Assembly (NCBI GenBank): GCA_027920525.1
Contig: CP115858.1
Coordinates: 1,860,001-1,924,000, forward strand
Direction of reading: 5' to 3'
From: Chryseobacterium daecheongense
Lineage (GTDB): Bacteria > Bacteroidota > Bacteroidia > Flavobacteriales > Weeksellaceae
Length of the DNA stretch: 64,000 bases
In this document: positions 35,719-46,084 of the stretch, in pieces
Layout: each line of letters starts with the position of its first letter
Position numbering within the stretch: position 1 is the first letter of the stretch
The notes under the pieces: generated by a model
Seen by the model: the letters and a program-made list of their open reading frames with translations, nothing else
The model's database searches: none
Told to the model about the DNA's origin: nothing
Translations under genes and position numbers: made by a program

Positions 35719-36507
35719 ATGATTGATATAAAAAAATACTCAGATCAAAAGGGACACCCTGAACCTAGGCGTGTCATTAGGTATACGCTGTTCTGGTGCA
35801 AGAGCGGGCATGCTGAAATTCTGATTGACGAGCATTTTTTTATTCTGGAAGCCAATCAAACCGTAACCATTACTTCAGGACAATTTCATCAGTTAAAATC
35901 TGTTGAAGGCGAATTAACGGCTCTTGAATTCACGCTTGATTTTTTCAGTAAAAGCGACAGCGATATAGAGCTCATTTTCCATAACGGGTTGTTCTGCCAT
36001 TTCGGTATGAATGAAAAGATCACGATACACCGTCCGGACTTCTTTACAGAAACACTTAAACAGATTGAAGATGAAATTAATGAAAAGCCTTATCAATATC
36101 TCATTTCTACCCATTCATTGGTTGAATTATTGTTAATAGAAATCAATCGCAGTAAAATTGCAAATGGTGATGATATCTGGAAACCTGATGCTTTATTTTT
36201 AAAGTTTCTGGAAAATGTCCGCCATAATTTTTCGCAGAATTATCCGGTATCCTATTTTGCCGATATTCTGGGGACTACAGAAGCAAAGCTCAATGAGGTC
36301 TCTAAATTGCACACCAATAAAACAGCACTGAACGTCATCTACAGTCTCATTATTTCTGAATCTAAAAGATTATTGCTCTACGAAAAGCTCACGGTTAAAG
36401 AGATCGCTTATCAGTTGGGATTCAATGATCCTTTTTACTTTTCAAACTTCTTTAAAAAGCACACTTCCTTATCTCCCAAGGATTATCAAAAGGCAGTGAA
36501 AAACTAA
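35719..36507 (+). CDS. AraC-family transcriptional regulator
   Basis: The 262-aa protein has an N-terminal cupin-like arm (~15-100, VIRYTLFWCKSGHAEILIDE, FFILEANQTVTITSGQFH) and a C-terminal HTH pair (~165-258, YFADILGTTEAKLNEVSKLHTNK, LTVKEIAYQLGFNDPFYFSNFFKKHTSLSPKDYQK). It lies 85 bases before a DoxX-like gene and a cupin gene on the same strand, which it probably controls. Effector unknown. Confidence 0.9.
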   Translation: MIDIKKYSDQKGHPEPRRVIRYTLFWCKSGHAEILIDEHFFILEANQTVTITSGQFHQLKSVEGELTALEFTLDFFSKSDSDIELIFHNGLFCHFGMNEKITIHRPDFFTETLKQIEDEINEKPYQYLISTHSLVELLLIEINRSKIANGDDIWKPDALFLKFLENVRHNFSQNYPVSYFADILGTTEAKLNEVSKLHTNKTALNVIYSLIISESKRLLLYEKLTVKEIAYQLGFNDPFYFSNFFKKHTSLSPKDYQKAVKN

Positions 36508-36592
36508 ATCTTATATGCTTTTCCCAGGATTGTCTATTCTTTAGCTACGAGTCATTCGCGAAATTTGTACTTATAATTCAACCAATAAAATA

Positions 36593-37018
36593 ATGAGTAT
36601 GAAAGCGAGACAGGACATAGCTGTTTTCCTATTAAGAATAGCCCTTGCTACCGGATTTTTATCCGCTACTGCCAGCAGACTGGGACTTTGGGGAAACCGG
36701 TCTTCGGGATGGATAAATTTTATAAACTATACCGCAGAAACCAATTCATTCTTACCCAGGTCATTAGCACCATTCATTGCAACGGCATCAACTATTATAG
36801 AGTTGTCGCTCGGTATTTTATTATTGGTGGGATACCAAATCCATAAAGCAGCTTTATTTGCATCATTCCTCACTTTATTATTTGCTTTGGCAATGTCTTT
36901 TTCTTTTGGACTTAAAGAGCCTTTGGATTATTCAGTATTTGCATTCAGTGCCGGAGCATTTTTACTCAGTACTTTTCCACATTATAAATGGAACCTTGAA
37001 GATTTTTTGAATCAATAA
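36593..37018 (+). CDS. DoxX-family membrane protein
   Basis: The 141-aa protein has four hydrophobic helices and the DoxX opening DIAVFLLRIALATGFLSATASRLGLWG, followed by IIELSLGILLLVGYQ. DoxX proteins are associated with thiol or redox homeostasis in several bacteria, but activity is uncertain. It shares no close sequence with the other DoxX-like protein in this window (9866). It starts downstream of an AraC gene and 19 bases before a cupin gene. Confidence 0.8.
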   Translation: MSMKARQDIAVFLLRIALATGFLSATASRLGLWGNRSSGWINFINYTAETNSFLPRSLAPFIATASTIIELSLGILLLVGYQIHKAALFASFLTLLFALAMSFSFGLKEPLDYSVFAFSAGAFLLSTFPHYKWNLEDFLNQ

Positions 37019-37037
37019 CAATTAAAAATAAATTACA

Positions 37038-37391
37038 ATGAACACTAACATTCACGATTACATCGTAAAAACAGAACAAAAAGAATGGCAACCTTTAATT
37101 GAAAAAGGAATTCACTATGAAGGCATCTTCGTTAAATCTCTGAAATTTGATCCTGAAAAGAACAGATCAACCACAATTCTTTTAAAATTTGATCCGGGAG
37201 CAAGCTACCCTTATCACAATCATCCGGCAGGAGAAGAATTGTTTATTATGGAAGGGGATGCCATTATTGCCGGAGCGCGTTTGGAAAAAGGAGATTATTT
37301 GTATACACCTCCTAACTTTAAACACTCTGTAAAATCAGAAAACGGATGTCTGATCTTCTTTATGATCCCCGAAGAGGTTGAAATTCTTTAA
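37038..37391 (+). CDS. Cupin-domain protein (ChrR-like)
   Basis: The 117-aa protein is a single cupin: YHNHPAGEELFIMEGDA (metal ligands H, H and E) and a later KHSVKSENGCLIFF (His). It resembles the ChrR-type C-terminal cupins and other small metal cupins that act as enzymes or sensors. It follows the DoxX gene by 19 bases and is last in the AraC-DoxX-cupin cluster; a small-molecule or oxidative-stress role is plausible but unproven. Confidence 0.85.
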   Translation: MNTNIHDYIVKTEQKEWQPLIEKGIHYEGIFVKSLKFDPEKNRSTTILLKFDPGASYPYHNHPAGEELFIMEGDAIIAGARLEKGDYLYTPPNFKHSVKSENGCLIFFMIPEEVEIL

Positions 37392-37411
37392 AAGACAACT
37401 CCTTTATTTAT

Positions 37412-37447
37412 AAAAAAACCGCAGTAAAAAAATCTTTTACTGCGGTT
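37412..37447 (-). terminator. Intrinsic terminator of dnaK
   Basis: Minus strand: AACCGCAGTAAAAG / CTTTTACTGCGGTT hairpin with a short loop followed by a T run. It also separates the convergent cupin gene. Confidence 0.88.
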
Positions 37448-37481
37448 GTATTATTAAAGGTAAGTATATACTTACAACTTA

Positions 37482-39377
37482 TTATTTCACTTCTTCGAAG
37501 TCTGCATCCTGTACATCATCACCTCCTGCATTTCCGCCAGGATTCTGAGCTCCGGCATCAGCACCCTGAGCTTGTTGTCCTGCTGCATACATTTCTTCTG
37601 AAGCAGCCATCCAAGCTGCATCCAAAGCTTCAGTTTTAGCTTTTACATCGTCAGAATTTTTAGCTTCAAATGCTGTTTTCAGCTCTGCTGCTGCAGCTTC
37701 TATGGCTGCTTTTTTATCTGCAGATAATTTATCTCCAAACTCTTTCAATTGCTTTTCAGTCTGGAAGATCAATCCGTCTGCTTTATTGAAGATCTCAACT
37801 TCTTCTTTTCTTTTCGCATCCGCTGCAGAATTTTCCTGAGCTTCTTTTTTCATTCTTTCGATTTCTTCGTCAGAAAGACCTGAAGAAGCCTGGATTTTGA
37901 TAGACTGCTCTTTACCTGTACCTTTATCTTTAGCAGATACACTTAAGATACCGTTGGCATCAATATCGAAAGTAACTTCGATTTGAGGAACTCCTCTTGG
38001 TGCAGGTGGAATATCTGTAAGATCAAATCTACCGATTTCCTTATTGTCATTGAACATTGGTCTTTCACCTTGTCCTACTCTGATGCTTACAGCTGGCTGG
38101 TTGTCAGAAGCTGTAGAGAATACTTCAGATTTTTTCGTTGGGATCGTAGTGTTCGCTTCAATTAATTTAGTGAATACAGAACCCATTGTTTCGATACCTA
38201 AAGAAAGTGGAGTAACGTCAAGAAGTAATACATCTTTTACATCACCTGTTAATACACCACCTTGGATAGCTGCACCAATAGCTACAACCTCATCCGGGTT
38301 AACTCCTTTAGATGGTTTCTTACCAAAGAATTTTTCCACTTCTTCCTGAATGATCGGGATTCTTGTAGAACCACCTACCAGGATTACTTCGTCGATATCA
38401 GAAGTTGATAAACCTGCATCTTTTAATGCCTTAGCAACCGGCTCCATAGATCTTCTTACAAGATCAGCAGATAACTGCTCGAATTTAGCTTTAGTTAAAG
38501 TCTTCACTAAGTGTTTAGGACCTGTAGCTGTAGCTGTAATATATGGTAAGTTGATTTCAGTTTGTGGAGAAGAAGATAATTCGATTTTTGCTTTTTCTGC
38601 AGCTTCTTTCAATCTTTGAAGAGCAATAGCATCTGCTTTCAAATCTACACCTTCTTCAGCTTTGAATTCATCAGCCATCCAGTTGATGATCACATCATCG
38701 AAGTCATCACCTCCTAAGTGTGTATCACCGTTTGTAGACAATACTTCGAATACACCATCTCCTAAATCAAGGATAGAAATATCGAAAGTACCACCTCCAA
38801 GGTCATATACCGCAATCTTTTGATCTTTGTGATTTTTATCAAGACCGTACGCTAAAGCTGCAGCAGTAGGCTCATTGATAATTCTTTCTACTTTTAAACC
38901 TGCGATTTCACCCGCTTCCTTAGTAGCTTGTCTTTGTGCATCATTAAAGTATGCAGGAACAGTAATTACCGCTCTTGTTACTTCTTGTCCAAGATAATCT
39001 TCAGCCGTTTTCTTCATTTTCTGAAGAATCATTGCAGAAATTTCCTGTGGTGTATATTCTCTGTCGTCGATTTTTACTTTTACAGTATCATTTGGTCCGG
39101 ATACAACTTCGTAAGGTACTCTTGAGATTTCTTTAGCATCTTCTTTAAAATGAGTCCCGATAAATCTTTTAATAGAGTATACAGTTTTCTTTGGATTCGT
39201 TACAGCCTGTCTTTTTGCAGGATCACCTACTTTTCTTTCACCATCTTCTGTAAACGCTACGATAGAAGGAGTTGTTCTTTTTCCTTCCGCATTAGGGATA
39301 ACAACAGGGTCTTTACCCTCCATTACAGCAACACAAGAGTTGGTCGTTCCTAAGTCAATTCCAATTATTTTACTCAT
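37482..39377 (-). CDS. dnaK: Molecular chaperone DnaK (Hsp70)
   Basis: The 631-aa protein is full-length Dna[18 protein letters not shown] at the N-terminus, [25 protein letters not shown] in the ATPase domain, a substrate domain with [12 protein letters not shown] and [12 protein letters not shown], and an acidic Gly/Gln-rich tail ending [11 protein letters not shown]. It is an ATP-driven folding chaperone with DnaJ and GrpE in the cytosol. It stands alone here (no dnaJ or grpE adjacent), with a candidate TATATTTG promoter element at 39444-39451. Confidence 0.98.
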   Translation of the reverse strand: MSKIIGIDLGTTNSCVAVMEGKDPVVIPNAEGKRTTPSIVAFTEDGERKVGDPAKRQAVTNPKKTVYSIKRFIGTHFKEDAKEISRVPYEVVSGPNDTVKVKIDDREYTPQEISAMILQKMKKTAEDYLGQEVTRAVITVPAYFNDAQRQATKEAGEIAGLKVERIINEPTAAALAYGLDKNHKDQKIAVYDLGGGTFDISILDLGDGVFEVLSTNGDTHLGGDDFDDVIINWMADEFKAEEGVDLKADAIALQRLKEAAEKAKIELSSSPQTEINLPYITATATGPKHLVKTLTKAKFEQLSADLVRRSMEPVAKALKDAGLSTSDIDEVILVGGSTRIPIIQEEVEKFFGKKPSKGVNPDEVVAIGAAIQGGVLTGDVKDVLLLDVTPLSLGIETMGSVFTKLIEANTTIPTKKSEVFSTASDNQPAVSIRVGQGERPMFNDNKEIGRFDLTDIPPAPRGVPQIEVTFDIDANGILSVSAKDKGTGKEQSIKIQASSGLSDEEIERMKKEAQENSAADAKRKEEVEIFNKADGLIFQTEKQLKEFGDKLSADKKAAIEAAAAELKTAFEAKNSDDVKAKTEALDAAWMAASEEMYAAGQQAQGADAGAQNPGGNAGGDDVQDADFEEVK

Positions 39378-39946
39378 AATATTTTTTATTTTTCTAATTT
39401 TTAATTTGATTTACACTGTACATTTCTCAATATTCGTACCATTCAAATATATATGACAAATTGACATACATTATCAGAGAACATGGACGCAGCCGGCCAT
39501 CGCATAAGTCAGCACTCAAAAATATTCCTTTATATATCAACAATTTATGAATAATCTGGTTTAAGACTTTTTTGCCATATTGAGCTAACCAGCATGACCA
39601 TTCTGGCATATTAATTGCTTGGATTTGTCCAATATTCTATTTACACAAACACACACGATGAAAAATGAAATTAACTACTTCCTGTTATGGTATGAGCCTA
39701 CCCTAAATTCTAATACTATATAACACTCCCAATTCAACTTATTGTCTAAAAGATACTGAATACGGATATTCCACATCTGTTTTAAATATAACACATCCAT
39801 GTCTTCCAGTTGTGTTTTGTGCTATATCCATTCTTAAATTCTTTAACAGTAACTATATAAGCTAGCAGCTTTTGCTCCTGGCCGGGTATTATTATTTATA
39901 AAAAGCCTTCAATACATAATATACAATAACATATAAATAAACACAT
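39378..39946. other. Large intergenic region upstream of dnaK and the 39947 gene
   Basis: This 569-base divergent gap carries the dnaK promoter region (candidate element 39444-39451) and the unknown promoter of the secreted-protein pair. The longest ATG frames are ~20 codons. I see no tRNA, riboswitch or repeat. Confidence 0.5.
39444..39451 (-). promoter_or_regulatory. dnaK: Candidate -7 element of dnaK
   Basis: TATATTTG on the minus strand, exact TAnnTTTG match, 66 bases before the dnaK ATG. A nearby TTTGTCA is too close to serve as the -33 element, so the promoter is tentative. Confidence 0.35.
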
Positions 39947-41260
39947 ATGAAAACAAAAATGCTATTTTTATCCTCAATTTTGTTGTTTGAAATAACATCT
40001 GCACAAATAGGGATCGGAACATCTAACGCAAGAGGAGCTCTTGATATCAATAAACCTACAACCAATGATCATGGATTGGTATTACCTACAAATTCAAGTA
40101 CTTCTAAAATATCTAATCCTTTGGGTGGAGAGGTAGCAATCGGAACAATTATGTATGATTCAACAGAGGATTGTGTAAAAGTTTATAAATCTAAAGGATG
40201 GTCTCAGTGTCTGGGTGAAGGCATTAATCAGGGATTTGTTTTGGATTGTAGTAGTGGAACACTAACAGGAACTTATACGCAGTCTATACCTAGCAGTGGA
40301 ACTAAAACCATTAATTACACAGGAGCAAGCGGACAAAGTTATAACGCAATATCTGTAGCTTCAACAGGAGTTACAGGCCTTACAGCTTCGGCACCCGCAG
40401 GGGCTTTAGCCAATGGAAACGGGTCAATCACTTTAAATATTTCAGGAACGCCATCCGGAAGTGGTACAGCTAATTTTACCATAAATATAGCAGGACAAAC
40501 CTGTACTTTTATAATCAATATCGGCCAACCACAAGTAAGACACGTAAAAATATTATCAATTATTCCTGATGCCTGGAATTCCAATTTATCCAATGGCAGA
40601 TATACAAATATTGCAAGATCCAAATTAAATAATTCTTCTAACTTTGGCCCTTCAGGAAAAGTTAAAGTAACAGGATTTACCTACGACACCTTTAATATAT
40701 ACTCTAACAGTGCCCAGGAGCTGGAATATGCAATAGACAATGCAGATATTATTTGGATAGGCTACATAAGCAATAGCTATTTTACTCCGGAAAAAAGACA
40801 AATGCTGGACAAAAAAATCAGAGAAAAAAAGAAATTCTTCTTTATTGGTAACGATAATTACAACGGAGGATATTTTCCGGGTAAAACCAGTTTTGCAGGG
40901 CACACGTTTGATTATTTCAGATTCGGAACCATTTCGAATAATATCATATCAACGACAAACGGACCTGATAAAGGAATTTTCGGGAACCTATCCGACGGAG
41001 CTCCTATAAAAATGTACAGAGCTATTGGTAAAGTAACGAATTACCCTTCCGGATCTACCGCATTTATACGGAATACAGATGGAACAACTAATGCAGTAAG
41101 CAGTGATAATTTGGTAATTGTATCAGATATTAATTGGTATACAAACTATGAAAGAGCAGACGGTTTTTATGGAAGCTCAAGCAGCTGCTCAGACAACAAC
41201 AACTCTATATTATTCTGTAATATTTTTGAAAAGGCAGTACAATACGTCTTAACTCATTAA
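39947..41260 (+). CDS. Exported protein of unknown function, tandem paralogue 1
   Basis: The 437-aa protein has a signal peptide (ending TSAQ), the Bacteroidetes surface-protein opening IGIGTSNARGALDINKPT, a beta-rich ~80-residue domain (TGTYTQSIPSSGTKTINY ... GTANFTINIAGQTCTF), and a ~220-residue alpha/beta domain (VKILSIIPDAWNSNLSNG, AIDNADIIWIGYIS, KKKFFFIGNDNYNG) that resembles GATase1/ThuA-like folds. No T9SS C-terminal domain is present; it ends YVLTH. A close paralogue follows at 41638. The alpha/beta part could bind a ligand or sugar; no function is assigned. Confidence 0.72.
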   Translation: MKTKMLFLSSILLFEITSAQIGIGTSNARGALDINKPTTNDHGLVLPTNSSTSKISNPLGGEVAIGTIMYDSTEDCVKVYKSKGWSQCLGEGINQGFVLDCSSGTLTGTYTQSIPSSGTKTINYTGASGQSYNAISVASTGVTGLTASAPAGALANGNGSITLNISGTPSGSGTANFTINIAGQTCTFIINIGQPQVRHVKILSIIPDAWNSNLSNGRYTNIARSKLNNSSNFGPSGKVKVTGFTYDTFNIYSNSAQELEYAIDNADIIWIGYISNSYFTPEKRQMLDKKIREKKKFFFIGNDNYNGGYFPGKTSFAGHTFDYFRFGTISNNIISTTNGPDKGIFGNLSDGAPIKMYRAIGKVTNYPSGSTAFIRNTDGTTNAVSSDNLVIVSDINWYTNYERADGFYGSSSSCSDNNNSILFCNIFEKAVQYVLTH

Positions 41261-41637
41261 ATAACATTTAAAATATCTCCAGACTTTAAAAAGGTTGCCC
41301 ATTGTGGCAACCTTTTTCAGCATATTTCTCACAATACAAATGGTAAAAACAGTTGTCGTATACAAAATCGCATTCTAGTTTCTACATACGTATAAGACAA
41401 TGATATTTGGATTTTGGCACATATATTGATAATAGGAGTACCCAACACAAACATTCAAGATGAAAACCAATGAAATTTCTTATTTTATAAAAAATTATTC
41501 ATACCCTATTTTTCTTTAGGGCACTGATAAACCATATTCATATTATCGGGTTCACCTAATTTAAAAAGATCAATATCAACAATTTAGACCATAACCGGTA
41601 AGAATATATTTCATTATAAACATAAATAAATACAAAT
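41261..41637. other. Intergenic region between the tandem paralogues
   Basis: This 377-base gap begins with a terminator hairpin (41287-41317). The remainder is AT-rich with no clear gene or promoter, and no obvious similarity to the region upstream of 39947 beyond the AT-rich leader. Confidence 0.45.
41287..41317 (+). terminator. Intrinsic terminator after paralogue 1
   Basis: Stem AAAAAGGTTGCC / GGCAACCTTTTT with a 6-base loop, 27 bases past the stop codon; the run of T lies in the 3' arm. Confidence 0.85.
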
Positions 41638-42954
41638 ATGAAAAGAAATTTTTTTCTACTTTCAATGCTTTTAGCATTTAAAACAATTTATTCCCAAGTA
41701 GGTATAGGGACAACAACTCCAAGAGGTGCACTGGACATCAATAAGCCGACGACTAACGAATTTGGGTTTGTACTACCAACCAACACCAGCACAACAAAAA
41801 TAATCAATCCTCAAGGAGGAAATATTGCTGTTGGAACAATGATGTATGATTCTACTGAGGACTGTGTTAAGGTGCATAAATCTACAGGATGGTCCAATTG
41901 CCTTAGTGATAACAACAACATAGCAGGTAAAATAGACAATCTGGAATGCAATGGTTCTTTGACTGGAACTTATAATCAAGGGACACTTAGTAATGGTATG
42001 AAAGTAATCAACTATACGAACGGAAATGGAAAGGCTTATGATGCTATAAACGTCGCATCAACAGGAGTTATAGGACTTACCGCTACCGCTCCGGCCGGAA
42101 CATTAAATAATGGTAACGGAAGCATTACTTTAAATATTTTTGGAACACCAACTACATCCGGAACAGCAACATTCATAATCAATTTTTTAGGGAAAACATG
42201 CACATTCACGGTCAAGGTTGAGCAGCAGATCCGCACCATAAAAATACTATCGCTGGTTCCTGATGCCTGGTCTACAAACTTATCAAATGATCCCTATACA
42301 AGTGTTGCCAGGTCTAAACTCAATAATTCATCCCACTTCGGACCGTCCGGAACTGTAAAAATATCTGGATTCACGTATAGTACCTTTGATGTTAGTACAG
42401 GGACTGCACAGGGACTGCAAACAGCTATTGATAATGCTGATATCATCTGGATCAGTTATATAACCAACGGAAATATCAATGCGGAAATGAGGAATGCTCT
42501 GGAACAAAAAATCAATGAAAAGAAAAAATTCTTTTTTATTGGTAACGATAATTATAATGGTTCGGTTTTTCCGGGAAAATCCGTCTTTTCAGGACAGACA
42601 TTTGACTACTTTAATTATGGTAATTATTCTGGTTCTATTGTATCAACAACAGTGGGACCTGATAAAGGTGCATTTGGTACGCTACCAGCCGGTACACAAA
42701 TAAATATGACATTAGCCGTCGGAAAAATGACGAATTACACATCCAATTCCACTCCTTTTATGAAAAATATGGATGGAACTGTTAATTCTATCATTGCTGA
42801 TAACTTAATCGTTGTTTCGGATATTAACTGGTACATCAATTACCAATCAGATGATGGTTTTTATCAGGGATCCTCAAGTTGTTCCGATAACAGCAAATCC
42901 ATTTTGTTTTGTAATATATTTGATAAGGCTATCAAATATGTATTAAGTCATTAA
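41638..42954 (+). CDS. Exported protein of unknown function, tandem paralogue 2
   Basis: The 438-aa protein matches the 39947 product over its full length: signal peptide, VGIGTTTPRGALDINKPTT, cysteine pair in STEDCVKVHKSTGWSNC, a beta domain, and the alpha/beta domain with LVPDAWSTNLSND, AIDNADIIWISYIT, KKFFFIGNDNYNG and SSSCSDNSKSILFCNIF. It lacks a T9SS signal. Its own terminator and upstream region indicate separate transcription. Strong conservation of NADIIW and FFFIGNDNYNG suggests a functional ligand-binding fold, but nothing more can be said. Confidence 0.72.
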   Translation: MKRNFFLLSMLLAFKTIYSQVGIGTTTPRGALDINKPTTNEFGFVLPTNTSTTKIINPQGGNIAVGTMMYDSTEDCVKVHKSTGWSNCLSDNNNIAGKIDNLECNGSLTGTYNQGTLSNGMKVINYTNGNGKAYDAINVASTGVIGLTATAPAGTLNNGNGSITLNIFGTPTTSGTATFIINFLGKTCTFTVKVEQQIRTIKILSLVPDAWSTNLSNDPYTSVARSKLNNSSHFGPSGTVKISGFTYSTFDVSTGTAQGLQTAIDNADIIWISYITNGNINAEMRNALEQKINEKKKFFFIGNDNYNGSVFPGKSVFSGQTFDYFNYGNYSGSIVSTTVGPDKGAFGTLPAGTQINMTLAVGKMTNYTSNSTPFMKNMDGTVNSIIADNLIVVSDINWYINYQSDDGFYQGSSSCSDNSKSILFCNIFDKAIKYVLSH

Positions 42955-42979
42955 TTTGCTATTACATATAATTTTATAG

Positions 42980-43005
42980 AAGGCTGCTGTAAAAGCAGCT
43001 TTTTT
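42980..43005 (+). terminator. Intrinsic terminator after paralogue 2
   Basis: Stem GCTGCT / AGCAGC with 5-base loop and following T run, 26 bases past the stop. Confidence 0.8.
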
Positions 43006-43103
43006 ATTTACAGTAAAATATGTGATATTCTCAGGGATCAAAACAATTACATTCTTAATCAAAGTTTAATCTTGTTTATCCACTTTCAATATGTATTAAT
43101 CCT

Positions 43104-43111
43104 TATTTTTG
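43104..43111 (+). promoter_or_regulatory. Candidate -7 element of ppk1-ppx
   Basis: TATTTTTG, exact TAnnTTTG, 19 bases before the ppk1 ATG. A TTG ~27 bases upstream is too far; a CTTTC at the proper distance is a weak -33 match. Confidence 0.4.
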
Positions 43112-43130
43112 ATAAATTTTACACACAAAT

Positions 43131-45203
43131 ATGTCAATACACTTTAATCCGAGGGATATTACCTGGCTCGCTTTTAATGAGAGGGTTTTACAGGAGGCAA
43201 TGGACGAAAATGTTCCATTGCATTTAAGAATACGTTTTCTGGGAATTTTTTCCAATAATCTTGACGAATTTTTCAGAGTACGTGTTGCCGGATTAAAGCG
43301 AGCCATGGATTTTAAGGAGAAAGTAATTGCGGAATCCTTCTACCAGCCACCTTCGAAAATTTTACAAAGGATCAATGAAATTGTGATCAGACAACAGCAG
43401 AATTTTGATAAAACCTGGAAAAAAATCCAGAATGAAATGGCTGATCAGAATATTTTCATCAAGAATGCTAAAAACTTAACCGTACTCCAGAAAGAATTTG
43501 TCAGAAAATATTTTGATGAAGTGGTAGAATCCAATGTCATTCCTATTCTTCTTCATGAAAACACATCAATGCCATACTTAAGAGATAAAAGTCTTTATCT
43601 GGGTGTTGCCATGAGAAAAAAAGACTGGCAATACCAGAGTAATTATGCTATCATCGAAATACCGTCACGCTTTGTGGGAAGGTTTGTTTTGCTCCCTACT
43701 GAAGATCCAAAGGAAAAAAATGTAATGTTACTGGAGGATGTTATCACTTTCAACCTGCCTCATATTTTTTCTTATTTTGGATATGACGAATTTGCTGCAA
43801 ATGCATTTAAAGTAACTAAGGATGCTGAAATGGATCTTGATAATGACATCAAAACCAATTTTGCAGAAAAAATAGAAAAAGGGCTTAAGAACAGAAGAAA
43901 AGGAAAACCGACAAGATTCGTTTTCGATAAAGATATGGATAAAGCTTTACTGGAATTATTAATCCGTAAGCTCAATCTCACTAAAAAAGACAGCATTATT
44001 CCCGGTGGAAAAATTCATAACTTTAAGCATTTCATGGATTTTCCGGATGTTTTTGAAGCTTATGCCAGACCTGTGGAAAGAACTTCTTTTAGCCATCAGG
44101 CTTTTGAACATGGCGAAAGGGTAACTGATGTGATCATGAAAAATGATGTGTTGCTCACTTTTCCATACCATAAATATAATCCGGTTATTGATCTTCTTCG
44201 TGAGGCGGCAATGGATCCTGATGTAAAATCAATACAGATTACAGCTTACAGACTGGCAAGCAGTTCGAAAATTATCAATGCATTGATCTATGCTGCACGA
44301 AATGGAAAAGAGGTTACGGTAATGCTCGAACTTCAGGCCCGGTTCGATGAGGAATCCAATCTTGAATGGAAAGAAATGCTCGAGCCGGAAGGTATTACCG
44401 TTTTAGTTGGAATTCCGGATAAAAAAGTTCATGCTAAGCTTTGTGTTATCAAGAAAAGAGCCCACAACAAAACCATTCAGTACGGATTTATCAGTACAGG
44501 GAATTTCAATGAAAAAACGGCCAGAATTTATGGAGATCATTTATTAATGACTGCAGACAGAGGAATTATGGCAGATATCAATAAAGTTTTCAACGTCCTT
44601 AAAAAACCTAAGGAAGATTACCTTGCTGTTCTGAAAACCTGTAAAAGTTTAATGGTCTGCCCACAATTCATGCGTGAAAAGATCGTCCATCATATCGATA
44701 AAGAGATCGAAGAAGCAAAAGCAGGGAGAAGAGCAGAAATTATTGTTAAAGCTAATTCGGTAAGTGACCGTGCTTTAATTACAAAACTATATGATGCAGC
44801 TTTAGCAGGAGTGGTTATAAAAACAATTGTGAGAGGAATTTATTGCGCTGTCAATCAAAAAGAATTTAAAGAAAAAATAAAAGGTATAAGTATTGTTGAT
44901 GAATATCTGGAACATGCCAGGGTCATGTATTTTTACAACAAAGGAGCTGAAGACATGTATATTTCATCAGCAGACTGGATGACCAGAAACCTTGATTACA
45001 GAATTGAAGCGGCAGTAAAAATAACAGATAAAGAACTGAAAAAAGAGCTGAAGGACATCCTCGATATACAATTGAGAGATAATGTAAAGGCCAGGATTCT
45101 GGATAAAAAACTGAGTAACGAATATGTAAGAAATGACAAGCAGGAATGTCGTTCTCAAATTGAAACTTATAAATATTTAAAAGCTAAAACGAGTACAAAA
45201 TGA
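43131..45203 (+). CDS. ppk1: Polyphosphate kinase 1
   Basis: The 690-aa protein is a full-length PPK1. It has the N-terminal helical domain (WLAFNERVLQEAMDENVPL, RIRFLGIFSNNLDEFFRVRVAGL), the middle QSNYAIIEIPS region, and phospholipase-D-like catalytic halves with ITAYRLASSSKIINALIYAA and KVHAKLCVIKK, where the His is the autophosphorylated residue, followed by ISTGNFNEKTARIYGD and SADWMTRNLDYRIE. It reversibly polymerises ATP gamma-phosphate into polyphosphate. It is directly coupled to the Ppx/GppA gene by an ATGA overlap. Confidence 0.95.
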   Translation: MSIHFNPRDITWLAFNERVLQEAMDENVPLHLRIRFLGIFSNNLDEFFRVRVAGLKRAMDFKEKVIAESFYQPPSKILQRINEIVIRQQQNFDKTWKKIQNEMADQNIFIKNAKNLTVLQKEFVRKYFDEVVESNVIPILLHENTSMPYLRDKSLYLGVAMRKKDWQYQSNYAIIEIPSRFVGRFVLLPTEDPKEKNVMLLEDVITFNLPHIFSYFGYDEFAANAFKVTKDAEMDLDNDIKTNFAEKIEKGLKNRRKGKPTRFVFDKDMDKALLELLIRKLNLTKKDSIIPGGKIHNFKHFMDFPDVFEAYARPVERTSFSHQAFEHGERVTDVIMKNDVLLTFPYHKYNPVIDLLREAAMDPDVKSIQITAYRLASSSKIINALIYAARNGKEVTVMLELQARFDEESNLEWKEMLEPEGITVLVGIPDKKVHAKLCVIKKRAHNKTIQYGFISTGNFNEKTARIYGDHLLMTADRGIMADINKVFNVLKKPKEDYLAVLKTCKSLMVCPQFMREKIVHHIDKEIEEAKAGRRAEIIVKANSVSDRALITKLYDAALAGVVIKTIVRGIYCAVNQKEFKEKIKGISIVDEYLEHARVMYFYNKGAEDMYISSADWMTRNLDYRIEAAVKITDKELKKELKDILDIQLRDNVKARILDKKLSNEYVRNDKQECRSQIETYKYLKAKTSTK

Positions 45204-46084
45204 AGATCGCAGCAATAGATATAGGAAGTAATGCAGCAAGACTTTTAATCAATGAAGTAAAAGATAACGGCAAACACCCGGAATTTATAAAGCTTAATCT
45301 TTTGCGGATTCCTCTAAGACTGGGTATGGATGTCTTTACCCGTGGAGAAATAGGACCTGAAAGGGAAAAAATGGTGATCGATTCAATGAAAATTTTCAGT
45401 GACCTGATGAAAATTTATAAAGTGGAACACTACAGGGCATGTGCGACAAGTGCCATGCGCGATGCTGTAAATGGAAAAGATATCATTGAACAGGTTAGAA
45501 AAACTTCAGGCATCAACATTGAAATTATATCAGGAGATGAAGAAGCTACCCTGGTGTATGAAAATCATGTGGCCGAAGGTCTGGATAAAGACTTCGCCTA
45601 TTTATATATCGATGTTGGCGGTGGTTCTACTGAGCTTACATTCTATGAAAATGACAAAATGGTGTATGAAAAATCTTTCAATATTGGAACCATCCGGTTA
45701 CTCAACAATCTTGTTACTCCGGACAACTGGTATGAGATGAAGCAGGAGGTCAAGAAAAATATAATGAGCAAGAAACCGATTGTTGCTATCGGATCTGGAG
45801 GAAACATCAATAAAGTGTTTTCAATGAGTAAAACCAAAGACGGAAAACCAATGTCTTTAGCTCATCTTAAAAAGGTATATAAAGAATTTGATGAACTCAG
45901 CGTCGATGAAAGAATGACAAAACATAATCTGAGAGAAGACAGAGCTGATGTGCTGGCCCACGCATTAAAGATTTTCAATAGTGTAATGGCATGGGCAGAT
46001 ATCAACAGAATCTTTGTTCCGAAGATTTCCGTAGCGGACGGGCTCATCCATAATATCTACAGTAAGCTACAAGAAAAGAAATAA
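45200..46084 (+). CDS. ppx: Ppx/GppA-family exopolyphosphatase
   Basis: The 294-aa protein has the ASKHA phosphatase motifs AIDIGSNAARLLI (phosphate loop 1), ATSAMRDA, ISGDEEA and YIDVGGGSTELTF (loop 2), with a late IGSGGNINKV. It hydrolyses polyphosphate ends or ppGpp-pentaphosphate; its short length (~300 aa, lacking the helical C-terminal domain of E. coli Ppx) suits the short bacterial form. Starts with ATGA overlap on ppk1, so synthesis and breakdown of polyphosphate are co-expressed. Confidence 0.9.
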   Translation: MKIAAIDIGSNAARLLINEVKDNGKHPEFIKLNLLRIPLRLGMDVFTRGEIGPEREKMVIDSMKIFSDLMKIYKVEHYRACATSAMRDAVNGKDIIEQVRKTSGINIEIISGDEEATLVYENHVAEGLDKDFAYLYIDVGGGSTELTFYENDKMVYEKSFNIGTIRLLNNLVTPDNWYEMKQEVKKNIMSKKPIVAIGSGGNINKVFSMSKTKDGKPMSLAHLKKVYKEFDELSVDERMTKHNLREDRADVLAHALKIFNSVMAWADINRIFVPKISVADGLIHNIYSKLQEKK

